64,000 nucleotides of DNA. Origin: Cryobacterium fucosi. GTDB lineage: Bacteria; Actinomycetota; Actinomycetes; Actinomycetales; Microbacteriaceae. Made by a program: the position numbers and the translations under genes. The notes below the pieces were generated by a model. It saw only the letters and a list, made by a program, of their open reading frames with translations. It was not told the origin of the DNA and searched no databases. Positions 56,266 through 64,000 of this stretch are shown piece by piece (position 1 is the first letter of the stretch; each line of letters begins with the position of its first letter). The stretch covers positions 62,001 to 126,000 of the forward strand of contig NZ_SOHH01000061.1 of assembly GCF_004403515.1 (NCBI RefSeq), given 5' to 3'.

Positions 56266-58760
56266 ACCTGAACCCCTCGGATCCCCTCGATCGCAACCGG
56301 TTCCCCGTCGACGAGTGGGCACTCGTCGAGAACGCCTTCTCCGGCGAGGACATGGGCCGCACGGAGACCCTGTTCGCGGTCGGCAACGGCTACCTCGGCC
56401 TGCGCGGCAACGTCGACGAGGGTCGCGACGGCCACGTGCAGGGCACCTACATCAACGGCTTCCACGAGACGTGGCCGATCCGGCACGCTGAAGAGGCCTT
56501 CGGCTTCGCGCGCGTCGGCCAGACCATCGTCAACGCCCCGGATGCCAAGGTCATCCGCATCTACGTCGACGACGAGCCCCTCGTGCTGACCCTGGCCGAC
56601 CTGCTCAGCTACGAGCGTCGCCTGGACTTCGCCGACGGCGTCCTGTCACGCTCCCTCATCTGGCGCACGCCGTCGGGCAAGCGGGTCCTGATCCGGTCCC
56701 GCCGGATGGTCTCCTTCACCGAACGCCACCTGGCGGTGCTGCAGTACGAGGTGACCATGCTCGACGCGGACGCCTCCGTCGTCATCTCCAGCCAGATCCT
56801 CAACCGGCAGGACGGCATGGGCGAGTACGACGCCCCGAAGGCCGGGGGCGGCAAGGACTTCGACCCGCGCAAGGCGGAGTCGTTCACCGACCGGGTGCTG
56901 CAGCCGCGGTTCAAACGCGCCTCCGACGGCCGGTACATCCTCGGTTTTCGCTGCACCAACTCGGGCATGACGATCGCCTGCGGTGCCGACCACTCGATCG
57001 ACACCGCCAACGAGTTCGAGGAGTCGTCGCAGCTCGACGACGACATCGCCAAGCATGTCTACAAGATCAAGGCCACGCAGGGCAACGTCATCCGCGTCAC
57101 CAAGACGTTGAGCTACCACACCTCGACCGGCGTGCCCACCCACGAGCTCGCCGACCGCTGCGACCGCACCCTCGACCGGGCGCGCACGGAAGGCCTCGAG
57201 GCCATCCTCACGGCGCAGCGCGACTGGCTCAGCGCCTTCTGGGCCCGAACGGATGTCCAACTCGCCGGCCAGCCCTCGCTGCAGCAGGCCACCCGGTGGA
57301 ACCTGTTCCAGCTCGCCCAGGCCTCGATGCGCGCCGACGGCCAGGGCGTGTCCGCGAAGGGGGTCTCCGGCTCCGGCTATGGCGGCCACTACTTCTGGGA
57401 CACCGAGATCTACGTGCTGCCGTTCCTCACCTACACGTCCCCGAACGCCGCGCGGAACGCCCTGCGCTTCCGGCATGCGATGCTCGACCACGCAAGGATG
57501 CGCGCCCGCGAGCTGAACCAGCTCGGCGCCCTCTTCCCGTGGCGCACCATCAGCGGCCTCGAATCCTCGGCCTACTACGCCGCGGGAACCGCGCAGTACC
57601 ACATCGACGCCGACGTCGCCTATGCGCTCGGCCAGTACGTGGCGGCGACCGGCGACGAGGACTTCCTCTCCCGCGAGGCGATCGACATCCTCGTCGAGAC
57701 CGCCCGGATGTGGGCGGACCTCGGTTTCTGGCGCGGCAACGGAAACGACGTGTTCCACATCCACGGCGTCACCGGGCCGGACGAGTACACGACCGTCGTC
57801 AACGACAACATGTACACGAACATCATGGCCAGGGCCAACCTCCGCTCCGCCGTCACCGCCGTGCGGCGGCTGCGCTACATCGACATCGACTCCTACAACG
57901 CCATGGTCGCCCGCCTCGGCCTGGACCAGACCGAGGTCGTGGAGTGGGCCTTCGCCGCGGAGGCGATGCACATACCGTTCGACGAGACCCTGGGCATCCA
58001 CCCGCAGGATGCCCAGTTCCTCGAGAAGGAGCGCTGGGACCTGTCGGCGACGCCCGCGGCCAACCGGCCGCTGCTTCTGCACTACCACCCCCTCGTGATC
58101 TACCGCTTCCAGGTGCTCAAGCAGGCGGATGTCGTGCTCGCCCTCCTCCTGCAAGGAGACCAGTTCACGGCCGAGCAGAAACGCGCCGACTTCGACTACT
58201 ACGACCCGATCACGACCGGCGACTCCACCCTGTCCGACGTGGTCCAGTCCATCATCGCGGCCGAGGTCGGCTACCACGAGCTCGCCCTCAAACACTTCAC
58301 CTCCGGCCTCTTCGTCGACCTCGCCGATCTCCACCACAACGCGGCGGACGGCGTGCACGTGGCCTCGGCCGGCGGCGTCTGGAGCGCGCTCGTCTACGGC
58401 TTCGGCGGGCTGCGCGACCACAACGGGCGAATCACCCTAGACCCGCGACTGCCGGTCGGCTGGGAGGAGCTCACCTTCCGGATCACCCTCAAGGGTTCCC
58501 GAGTGCGGGTCGACCTGCGTCAGGAGGAGATCGTGCTCACCATCGAAGAGGGCGACGCGGCCAGGCTCGCCGTGCGCGGGGTTGCCTTCGACCTCGTGGC
58601 CGGCCACCCGGTGACGGTCCCGCTGTCCCACCAGGGCCTGCGCGAACCCGGCGCCCCCTCGCCGTCGACGATCGAGGGCGGCCGCCGTGCGGACGGCACC
58701 GTCATCACGTCGTCGATCCCGACGATCGCGCACGTGTTCGACTACGAGGTCAGCGACTGA
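56262..58760 (+). CDS. GH65 disaccharide phosphorylase
   Basis: An 832-residue enzyme of glycoside hydrolase family 65, which splits maltose, trehalose or kojibiose with phosphate to beta-glucose-1-phosphate. Family marks are ETLFAVGNGYLGLRGN near the start, GHYFWDTEIYVLPFLTYTSP, the catalytic Glu508 in HGVTGPDEYTTVVNDNMYTN, and QADVVLALLLQGDQFT. The ATG overlaps the pgmB stop. The exact sugar cannot be read. The neighbouring sugar ABC importer is convergent, on the far side of a broken GntR gene. Confidence 0.92.
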   Translation: MNLNPSDPLDRNRFPVDEWALVENAFSGEDMGRTETLFAVGNGYLGLRGNVDEGRDGHVQGTYINGFHETWPIRHAEEAFGFARVGQTIVNAPDAKVIRIYVDDEPLVLTLADLLSYERRLDFADGVLSRSLIWRTPSGKRVLIRSRRMVSFTERHLAVLQYEVTMLDADASVVISSQILNRQDGMGEYDAPKAGGGKDFDPRKAESFTDRVLQPRFKRASDGRYILGFRCTNSGMTIACGADHSIDTANEFEESSQLDDDIAKHVYKIKATQGNVIRVTKTLSYHTSTGVPTHELADRCDRTLDRARTEGLEAILTAQRDWLSAFWARTDVQLAGQPSLQQATRWNLFQLAQASMRADGQGVSAKGVSGSGYGGHYFWDTEIYVLPFLTYTSPNAARNALRFRHAMLDHARMRARELNQLGALFPWRTISGLESSAYYAAGTAQYHIDADVAYALGQYVAATGDEDFLSREAIDILVETARMWADLGFWRGNGNDVFHIHGVTGPDEYTTVVNDNMYTNIMARANLRSAVTAVRRLRYIDIDSYNAMVARLGLDQTEVVEWAFAAEAMHIPFDETLGIHPQDAQFLEKERWDLSATPAANRPLLLHYHPLVIYRFQVLKQADVVLALLLQGDQFTAEQKRADFDYYDPITTGDSTLSDVVQSIIAAEVGYHELALKHFTSGLFVDLADLHHNAADGVHVASAGGVWSALVYGFGGLRDHNGRITLDPRLPVGWEELTFRITLKGSRVRVDLRQEEIVLTIEEGDAARLAVRGVAFDLVAGHPVTVPLSHQGLREPGAPSPSTIEGGRRADGTVITSSIPTIAHVFDYEVSD

Positions 58761-58773
58761 GCAGCGGGAATGA

Positions 58774-58799
58774 GAGGCCCCCACTCCGGTGGGGGCCTC
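58774..58799 (+). terminator. hairpin after the GH65 gene
   Basis: GAGGCCCCCAC and GTGGGGGCCTC form an 11-bp perfect stem with a TCCG loop, 13 bases after the stop. A short pyrimidine run (ccctcccc) follows. Confidence 0.7.
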
Positions 58800-58818
58800 C
58801 CTCCCCGCCGGACTCTTC

Positions 58819-58956
58819 ATGGACCTCGAGCGTTCCGGCCCGATTCCGGTCTACTTCCAAGTCTCCCAGCGTCTGGAGCGGGCCATCCTCGGTGGCGACC
58901 TGCCAGCCGGCTCGCGCCTCGAGAACGAGGTTGCCCTGGCCGAACGCCTCGGGTTG
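58819..58956 (+). pseudogene. truncated GntR-family regulator (HTH only)
   Basis: The frame reads MDLERSGPIPVYFQVSQRLE, RAILGGDLPAGSRLENEVAL, AERLGL: the first 46 residues of a GntR winged helix (about half the DNA-binding domain). After LGL, where SRPTVRRAIQ would be expected, the sequence becomes RTPQVGDDSV and runs into the antisense of the ABC ATPase gene. The rest of the regulator was lost. It probably once controlled the phosphorylase or the sugar importer. Confidence 0.65.
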
Positions 58957-59022
58957 AGGACGCCGCAGGTCGGCGACGATTCCGTCCCCTTCCCTGAAGG
59001 CCGGGCACGAGGTCGGCGTGAC

Positions 59023-59826
59023 CTACTTACCGGTCGAACGCTCCAGTTCGTGGGCGAGCGCCTCGAGTTCCGCTCCTCCCGCCATGAGCCGGGTCATCTC
59101 TTCAATCGTGATTTCGCTCTTGGTGAAATCGCCGAGGATCGTCCCCCGCTTGAGCAACAGGAAGCGGTCGCCGACAGGATAGGCGTGATGCGGGTTGTGG
59201 GTGATGAACACCACACCGAGCCCGCGGTCGCGCGCGTGCGCGATGTACTTGAGCACGACACCTGCTTGCTTGACGCCGAGCGCAGACGTCGGCTCGTCAA
59301 GGATGACGATCTTTGCCCCGAAATACACGGCCCGCGCGACGGCGACCGACTGGCGTTCGCCCCCGGAGAGCGTGCCGATGGGCTGATCGACGTCCCGCAG
59401 ATCGATCCCCATCTTGGCGAGTTCTTCCATGGTGATCGTGCGCATGGCCTTCACATCGAGCCGGCGAAACGGCCCGACCCCGCGGGTCATCTCCGACCCG
59501 AGGAAGAAGTTGCGCCAGACCGGCATCAGCGGAACCACGGCAAGGTCCTGGTACACCGTGGCGATTCCGACGTCCAGAGCCTCCCGCGGACTCGAGAACC
59601 TGCGCTCCTTGCCATAGACGAGGAGCGTGCCCCCCGAGTGCTGGTGCGCTCCGGCCAGGATCTTGATGAAGGTCGACTTGCCTGCGCCGTTGTCGCCGAG
59701 AACGCAGAGCACCTCGCCCTCTCCCACCGACGCGCTCACGCCCTGCAGTGCGATGATCGAACCGTAGGTTTTGCCGATGTCCCGCATTTCGAGGATGGGG
59801 GTGACAGATGAGATCTTCCCGGTCAT
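59023..59826 (-). CDS. sugar ABC transporter ATPase, single domain
   Basis: A 267-residue ATPase of the sugar importer class: Walker [22 protein letters not shown]-loop [20 protein letters not shown], signature [15 protein letters not shown], Walker [17 protein letters not shown] and H-loop [16 protein letters not shown]. It has one ABC domain, like FrcA, instead of the two in RbsA or XylG. It overlaps the permease gene end to start. Together with the permease and binding protein it imports a sugar or polyol. Confidence 0.9.
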   Translation of the reverse strand: MTGKISSVTPILEMRDIGKTYGSIIALQGVSASVGEGEVLCVLGDNGAGKSTFIKILAGAHQHSGGTLLVYGKERRFSSPREALDVGIATVYQDLAVVPLMPVWRNFFLGSEMTRGVGPFRRLDVKAMRTITMEELAKMGIDLRDVDQPIGTLSGGERQSVAVARAVYFGAKIVILDEPTSALGVKQAGVVLKYIAHARDRGLGVVFITHNPHHAYPVGDRFLLLKRGTILGDFTKSEITIEEMTRLMAGGAELEALAHELERSTGK

Positions 59827-60866
59827 CAGCGGACTCCTGCCTGCCTGCGTACGTAGAGGTTGACGAGAACGGCGAGCAGGAGCATCCCTCCGAGGAACGC
59901 CTTCAGCCAATTGTTGTCCCATTGGGCGAAGACGATGCCCTGTAAGGTCATCCCGTAGATGAGCGCACCGAGGGCCGCACCGAAAGCGGAACCGTAGCCG
60001 CCCGTGAGCAGGCAGCCGCCGACCACAGCGCAGATGATGTAGATGAACTCCTGGCCGATGCCGGTCGTCGCCTGGACGGTGGATACGTCGAAGAGCTGCA
60101 GCATTCCGACGAGCCAGCCGGCGCCGGCCGTGGTCATGAACAGGCCGACCTTGGTCTTCATCACGGGAACGCCGGTTTGGCGAGAACTCGTGACCTCCCC
60201 TCCGACTGCGAAGATCCAGTTGCCTGCCCTCGTGCGGAGTAGGACCCAGCTGGCCAGGGCGACCAGGATGACCCACCAGACGACGGAGATCTTCAGGTCC
60301 ATCCCGAGGAACGGGAAGGACGACCCGAAGAAGATCTTGACCGCGTCGAAGCCGGGGACCACACTCATGCCCTGAATCGCGACGGTGCCGGTGATCAACT
60401 TCGTCACCGCCAGGTTCAGTCCCTGGAGGATGAAGAAGGTAGCCAGTGTCACGATGAAGCTGGGCAGGCCCGTCTTCATCACGACGTAGCCGTTTCCGGC
60501 GCCGATTGCGAGCGCAGCCAGGAGAGCGATGACCATCGCGAGCCAGATGTTCACTCCCCACTCGGTGGTGATCACGCCCACGATCAGCCCCGTGGTGCCG
60601 GTCATGGCTCCCGCCGAGAGGTCGAATTCGCCGCCGATCATGAGGAGGGCAACGGCGACGGCCATGATCCCGAACAGGGAGGATGAATACAGCCAGGTGG
60701 AGACGCCCGCGGGAGTCAGGAAGGTCTGGGTCGAGAGGGAGAAGAAGACGAAGATCGCCAGGGCCGCGACCGCCGCTCCGACCTCGGGTCGGCGCAGCAT
60801 CTTGATCAGGGGGCTGGCCTTCGGTATCCGCTCATCCGCCCCGGAAATAATGGCCGTAGTGGTCAT
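59826..60866 (-). CDS. sugar ABC transporter permease
   Basis: A 346-residue membrane protein of the RbsC/FrcC type with about ten hydrophobic segments: [100 protein letters not shown]. The GGEFDLSAG motif is the family's coupling-region mark. It lies between the binding protein and ATPase genes with small overlaps at both ends. Confidence 0.92.
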   Translation of the reverse strand: MTTTAIISGADERIPKASPLIKMLRRPEVGAAVAALAIFVFFSLSTQTFLTPAGVSTWLYSSSLFGIMAVAVALLMIGGEFDLSAGAMTGTTGLIVGVITTEWGVNIWLAMVIALLAALAIGAGNGYVVMKTGLPSFIVTLATFFILQGLNLAVTKLITGTVAIQGMSVVPGFDAVKIFFGSSFPFLGMDLKISVVWWVILVALASWVLLRTRAGNWIFAVGGEVTSSRQTGVPVMKTKVGLFMTTAGAGWLVGMLQLFDVSTVQATTGIGQEFIYIICAVVGGCLLTGGYGSAFGAALGALIYGMTLQGIVFAQWDNNWLKAFLGGMLLLAVLVNLYVRRQAGVR

Positions 60867-61834
60867 CGCGTGCCGTTCTTCGCGAACTTCGCGACCTGCG
60901 CCGCGTTCTCCTTGGTCACGAAGCCCGGGCCGGAATAGACGGGCTGCCCGCCACCGACGACGTCACCGTTGCGCTTCTGCAGCACGAGGAACACGACCGG
61001 GAGGTAGCCCTGCGAGTAGGGCTGCTGGTCCACCGCGAACAGGATCTTTCCGTCCTCGATGAGCTTGGTGACGTCCGCGGAAACGTCGAATGTCGCAAGA
61101 ACTGACTTGCTCTTGGCCTCGGTCACGGCCTGGCTTGCGGCCACGGCAATCGAGGGGTTGAGCGTGAGCACGCCATCGATGGACGGATCAGCGAGGAGCT
61201 TGCTCTTGATGGTGTTCTGGGCGTCCGCGACGTTGGCCACGTCGACCTGGACGTTGCTAACCGTGCCACCGAGCGTGTCAGCAGCGCCCTTGCAGCGATC
61301 CTCAAGACCCGAGTTTCCGGCCTCGTGGATGACACAGATCACATTCGTGGCGCCGCTCGCAGCCAGCTTCTCACCTGCGCCCTGTCCCGCAATGAACTCG
61401 CTCTGTCCGACGTGGGTCTGCGCACCGAACTCCTTCGATTTCTCAAGGCCCGAGTTGATGGTGATGACCGCAATCCCTGCGGCGACGGCTTTCTCGACCG
61501 TATCCTTGACGCCGTCCGGGTTCGCCATGGACACGATCAGTCCGTCCGGCTTCGAGGCGATCGCCGCGTCGATGAGCTGACTCTGCTTGACCGGGTCTCC
61601 GTCGCCCTGATACGTGATGGTCGCGCCGAGGTCTTTGCCGGCCTGTTCGGCTCCGCTCTTGACAACATCCCAGAAGGCATCGCCCGCGCTGCCGTGCGTG
61701 ACAACGGCGATGGTGGCCTTCTCACCGGACGCAAGGCCGGCCGTGGTGTCGGTCTTGTCGCCCGTGGCGGTGCAACCGGTGAGTGCGAGCGGGATGACGA
61801 CCAGGGCCGCCAGCCAGCGCGTTGAGTGCTTCAT
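60863..61834 (-). CDS. sugar ABC transporter substrate-binding lipoprotein
   Basis: A 323-residue lipoprotein (signal WLAALVVIPLALTGC). The mature protein has the periplasmic-binding fold type I: IAVVTHGSAGDAFWDVVKSG, IDAAIASKPDGLIVSMANPD, VITINSGLEKSKEFGAQTHV, GVLTLNPSIAVAASQAVTEA, KILFAVDQQPYSQGYLPVVF. The organisation resembles FrcB of fructose importers, but the sugar is not known. It is the first gene of a three-gene operon; its stop overlaps the permease start. Confidence 0.9.
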   Translation of the reverse strand: MKHSTRWLAALVVIPLALTGCTATGDKTDTTAGLASGEKATIAVVTHGSAGDAFWDVVKSGAEQAGKDLGATITYQGDGDPVKQSQLIDAAIASKPDGLIVSMANPDGVKDTVEKAVAAGIAVITINSGLEKSKEFGAQTHVGQSEFIAGQGAGEKLAASGATNVICVIHEAGNSGLEDRCKGAADTLGGTVSNVQVDVANVADAQNTIKSKLLADPSIDGVLTLNPSIAVAASQAVTEAKSKSVLATFDVSADVTKLIEDGKILFAVDQQPYSQGYLPVVFLVLQKRNGDVVGGGQPVYSGPGFVTKENAAQVAKFAKNGTR

Positions 61835-62266
61835 GTTGGAGCCTCCAGTGGATTCAGATGAGTGGTGTTCGATTCGGTGCCGTGATGTCTCGTGCCGGCA
61901 TCACGCGTGCGTCGAATTGGTGATGAATTCGAGGCTCTGCCTCACATCGGAACGGGATCCTTCGCCCGGTCTTGGCTCTGACATTCGAACACGTTCTCTC
62001 GATGGGGAGTTGATTCCGGGAGGAACGTCGGCGTCCGACATCGCCGGCCGGGGTTCCGACGCTGGCTCCGGGCCATGTCAGTTGGTCCTTTCGGCGGCGC
62101 CGCGTCAGAGGTACGGCTTCTGGTTCTTCTGGCTGTCGAGATAGTCGATTCGTGCGTCCTGGGTGCTCTGGAGGGTGGACACCTCGGCGATGGGTAGGCG
62201 ACGATGTTGCATTCGACGGATGCCGCATCCACAGGTGCCGATACCCGCCGCGGGGCGTTCCGTCGC
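61835..62266. other. gene-free spacer upstream of the sugar importer
   Basis: I see no gene here. The spacer must hold the promoter for the importer on the minus strand, but no clear operator could be found. Frames on both strands look like chance openings. The inverted repeat and tRNA terminator follow to the right. Confidence 0.4.
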
Positions 62267-62334
62267 CGAGTTCTACCTTTCCGGTCGAAACCGACCCGCA
62301 CGCATATCGGGTTCGACCGGAAAGGTAGAACTCG
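62267..62334. repeat. perfect 23-bp inverted repeat with 22-base loop
   Basis: The arm at 62267-62289 (starting CGAGTTCTACCTTTCCGG) is matched without mismatch by its reverse complement at 62312-62334. The loop is 22 bases. Such long perfect repeats are not usual for terminators. It may be a small palindromic mobile element or a structured RNA. Confidence 0.8.
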
Positions 62335-62351
62335 CCGCTGTTCGGAATGAC

Positions 62352-62381
62352 GAAAGGCCCTCGGTTTCCCGGGGGCCTTTC
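62352..62381. terminator. bidirectional hairpin near the tRNA gene
   Basis: GAAAGGCCC (62352-62360) and GGGCCTTTC (62373-62381) form a 9-bp stem with an inner CCC/GGG pairing. It lies about 55 bases beyond the 3' end of tRNA-Leu on the minus strand and is the likely tRNA terminator. Confidence 0.6.
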
Positions 62382-62435
62382 TTGTCCGACTGGGTTTCGC
62401 AAATAGATTCAACCCATTTGGCAATCAACCCGCTG

Positions 62436-62519
62436 TGCGCGAGGGGGGACTTGAACCCCCACGTCCTTTCGAACACTGGCACCTGAAGCCAGCGCGTCTG
62501 CCAATTCCGCCACTCGCGC
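62436..62519 (-). tRNA. tRNA-Leu (anticodon CAG)
   Basis: The minus strand folds as a class II tRNA of 84 bases. The acceptor stem is GCGCGAG/CTCGCGC, the anticodon arm CTGGC-TTCAGGT-GCCAG with anticodon CAG, a variable arm of leucine type, and a T-arm GGGGGTTCAAGTCCCCC. The discriminator is A and CCA is not encoded. This tRNA next to fhaA is a usual order in actinobacteria. Confidence 0.95.
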
Positions 62520-62618
62520 GAACTTAGGAAGATTAGCACTTTCCGGGGCCCATGCGCCATTCGAGGCGGTGTGGGCCGAATCGAGTCGGGCCGAGCCCTG
62601 CGGATGGCGGCGCGATCC

Positions 62619-62784
62619 GGGTCTCGACAAGCTCGACCACCGCCGGTGATTGAGCCTGTCGAAATCAACCGGGTCTCGACAAGCTCGACCACCGGGGCGA
62701 CAGGCTCGACCACCGGGTCTCGACAAGCTCGACCACCGGGTCTCGACAAGCTCGACCACCGGGCGACAAGCTCGACCACCGGGC
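62619..62784. repeat. cluster of palindromic intergenic repeats (REP-like)
   Basis: The core GTCTCGACAAGCTCGACCAC occurs four times between 62621 and 62760, with shorter or inverted relatives (GATTGAGCCTGTCGAAATC near 62647; GCGACAGGCTCGACCAC; GCGACAAGCTCGACCAC). The same element makes up the arrays at 43321-43564. It can form hairpins. The block lies between tRNA-Leu and fhaA. Confidence 0.85.
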
Positions 62785-62911
62785 GGCGTGAACCCCGAGC
62801 GCAGGCACCCTCCCGTAGGATGACAAACCGTGCCCCCAATTGCCTGGCGGGCGTGTTAACACTTCAGGCAAGTAACATGCAGATAGCCGAAAGGATCGGA
62901 TCGGGAGACCT

Positions 62912-63661
62912 GTGGGCATACTGGACAACTTTGAAAAGGGCTTGGAGCGCGCCGTCAACGGTGCATTCGCCAAGACCTTCAGGTCGGGGCTGCAGCCCGT
63001 GGAGATCACCTCCGCACTGCGCCGCGAGCTCGACACAAAAGCAGCGGTCGTGTCCCGCGATCGCATCCTCGCGCCCAATCGCTTCGTCGTCCGGATGAGC
63101 CACGAGGACTACCAGCGCATGACCAACCTCGGCCCGACCCTCGTCGACGAGCTCACCGAGCTCGTGCAGCAGCACGGTCGCGAACAGCGCTACCAATTCG
63201 CCGGCGGCGTCTCGATCGCCCTGTCCGACGACCGCGGCCTCAGCGAGGGCATGGTGCAGATCGACTCCAGCACCATCAAGGGCAGCGTCACCTGGACCCC
63301 GGTGGTCGACGTCAACGGCAAGCGCTACCCCCTCACCAAGTCCCACACCGTCATCGGCCGCGGCAGCGACGCCGACATCACCGTCGACGACACCGGCACC
63401 TCCCGCCGTCACGTCGAGATCCTCTGGGACGGCTCCCGCGCCCAGGTGCGCGACCTCGGCTCCACCAACGGCTCCCAACTCAACGGTTCGCCGGTCAAGC
63501 AGGCCATCCTGGAACCGGACTCCGTGGTCACCATCGGCCGCACCCGGATCGTCTTCCGCGTCATCGCCCAGGCCGCCGCCGGGGAGCCCGTGGCCGACCG
63601 CCGCCACGAATCGCCCCCCGAACGCCACGACATGGGCGGATTCTGGGGGCCCTCCGCATGA
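62912..63661 (+). CDS. fhaA: FhaA: DUF3662 and FHA domain protein
   Basis: A 249-residue protein. Residues 1-115 form the DUF3662 domain (MGILDNFEKGLERAVNGAFA, VEITSALRRELDTKAAVVSR, ILAPNRFVVRMSHEDYQRM). Residues 155-235 form the FHA domain (YPLTKSHTVIGRGSDADITV, DDTGTSRRHVEILWDGSRAQ, VRDLGSTNGSQLNG), which reads phosphothreonine on PknB-type substrates. In mycobacteria FhaA binds MviN and controls peptidoglycan synthesis. The GTG at 62912 has GGGAG upstream. It overlaps fhaB by four bases. It is shorter than mycobacterial FhaA, lacking the long linker. Confidence 0.93.
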   Translation: MGILDNFEKGLERAVNGAFAKTFRSGLQPVEITSALRRELDTKAAVVSRDRILAPNRFVVRMSHEDYQRMTNLGPTLVDELTELVQQHGREQRYQFAGGVSIALSDDRGLSEGMVQIDSSTIKGSVTWTPVVDVNGKRYPLTKSHTVIGRGSDADITVDDTGTSRRHVEILWDGSRAQVRDLGSTNGSQLNGSPVKQAILEPDSVVTIGRTRIVFRVIAQAAAGEPVADRRHESPPERHDMGGFWGPSA

Positions 63662-64000
63662 GCGTCAGCGAGCTAACGCTGCTTGTGTTGCGCCTCGGCT
63701 TCCTGCTGATGCTGTGGCTGTTCATCTTCGGCATCGTCTACGCGCTGCGCAGCGACCTGTTCGGCCAGCGGGTGCGCAAACAGCAGCAGGATGCCGCGGC
63801 ATCCGCCCCACCCATCGCCTTCGCCGCCGCCGTGCCGACGCCCGTTCCCGCCGCCACCCTGCCGCCGGCCGGCGCCTCTGCCACGGCCCTGACCGAGCAG
63901 CTGACCGGCCGGCCGGCCGCTCCCCCGGCCCGTTCCGGACCGGAACGGGCAACCGCAACCAACGCCACCCGCCTCGTGATCACGTCCGGCCCGAAGTCGG
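63658..64000 (+). CDS. fhaB: FhaB (start of gene, cut by the window edge)
   Basis: The first 114 residues are present. The protein begins MSVSELTLLVLRLGFLLMLW, a membrane helix (LRLGFLLMLWLFIFGIVYAL), then RSDLFGQRV, the conserved FhaB segment, a long Ala/Pro linker, and ends in RLVITSGPKS, where the FHA domain begins. The FHA domain itself lies outside. In actinobacteria it works with PknA/PknB and PstP in cell growth control. It overlaps fhaA by ATGA. Confidence 0.88.
   Translation, partial: MSVSELTLLVLRLGFLLMLWLFIFGIVYALRSDLFGQRVRKQQQDAAASAPPIAFAAAVPTPVPAATLPPAGASATALTEQLTGRPAAPPARSGPERATATNATRLVITSGPKS

Noticed and set aside
61854-62402. Minus-strand frames upstream of the sugar-binding protein
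   Set aside because: Basic, low-complexity translations that run through the inverted repeat; no start signals.
62619-62784. Possible CRISPR array
   Set aside because: Irregular spacing, inverted copies and no unique spacers; it is a REP-type cluster.

Overview
This is a GC-rich stretch (roughly 65-70 % G+C by eye) from an actinobacterial chromosome. Third codon positions are nearly always G or C, and many genes start at GTG or TTG with purine-rich ribosome-binding sites or as ATGA/GTGA overlaps. The right edge carries tRNA-Leu(CAG), fhaA and the start of fhaB, the usual head of the actinobacterial fha-pstP-rodA-pbpA-pkn block, which normally lies near the replication origin. Gene content (ANTAR pairs, coproporphyrin-type heme genes, FhaA/FhaB, DUF6153/DUF305 copper genes) suggests Microbacteriaceae, possibly a Cryobacterium-like organism. 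That family-level call is inference.

Layout. 0-3 kb: methyltransferase, DUF2892 membrane protein behind a CsoR-type palindrome, MFS transporter, hypothetical. 3.3-5.7 kb: a MocR-type regulator and an EamA exporter, head to head, whose start codons overlap in one CATG. 5.8-11.9 kb: an accessory, decaying zone with a serine-recombinase remnant, two lipoproteins, a frameshifted RibD/DHFR-like gene, a Phd/YefM-RelE module, a shrunken SRPBCC gene, a ribbon-helix-helix antitoxin with a Doc toxin, and an ANTAR gene tail. 11.9-15.3 kb: tmsB-tmsA type genes for 10-methyl fatty acids with a divergent TetR regulator. 15.4-20.1 kb: FBP-domain protein, arsA-arsD, universal stress protein and small genes. 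20.2-23 kb: thioesterase, XRE-cupin regulator and several gene scars. 23-30.3 kb: UvrA-like protein, a GNAT-AAA+ fusion, and a gluconate regulon (GntR, permease, kinase).

30.4-36.9 kb is a copper/redox cluster: DUF6153 protein, DUF305 lipoprotein, beta-propeller lipoprotein, SHOCT membrane protein, Tat-type multicopper oxidase, SufS-like desulfurase and a membrane CxxC thioredoxin-like protein. 36.8-43.3 kb: EamA exporter with MarR regulator and tandem operators, YVTN propeller protein, DHA2 drug transporter with a second SHOCT protein, a small membrane protein and a degenerate second copy of it. 43.3-46.6 kb: tandem repeats and an ABC exporter with a LolA-like lipoprotein. 46.9-50.6 kb: a heme operon, cgoX / radical SAM-SPASM / cpfC, in which the radical SAM gene lies between the oxidase and chelatase genes and no chdC is visible. 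50.8-55 kb: alpha/beta hydrolase with TetR and twin operators, an SDR, and two overlapping GAF-ANTAR genes. 55.4-61.8 kb: disaccharide phosphorylase use (beta-phosphoglucomutase, GH65, truncated GntR) and a convergent single-ATPase sugar ABC importer. 61.8-64 kb: a 23-bp perfect inverted repeat, tRNA-Leu, a block of palindromic intergenic repeats, fhaA and fhaB.

Regulatory logic is easy to see: many regulators sit beside clear palindromes (TetR 14660, ArsR-like 18119, GntR 28154, MarR x2 37740, TetR x2 51671, toxin-antitoxin operators 9289 and 10934), and two CsoR-type palindromes (729, 32715) have no csoR gene in the window. At least ten pseudogenes or gene fragments mark repeated deletions. 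All function calls come from motif reading without database searches.
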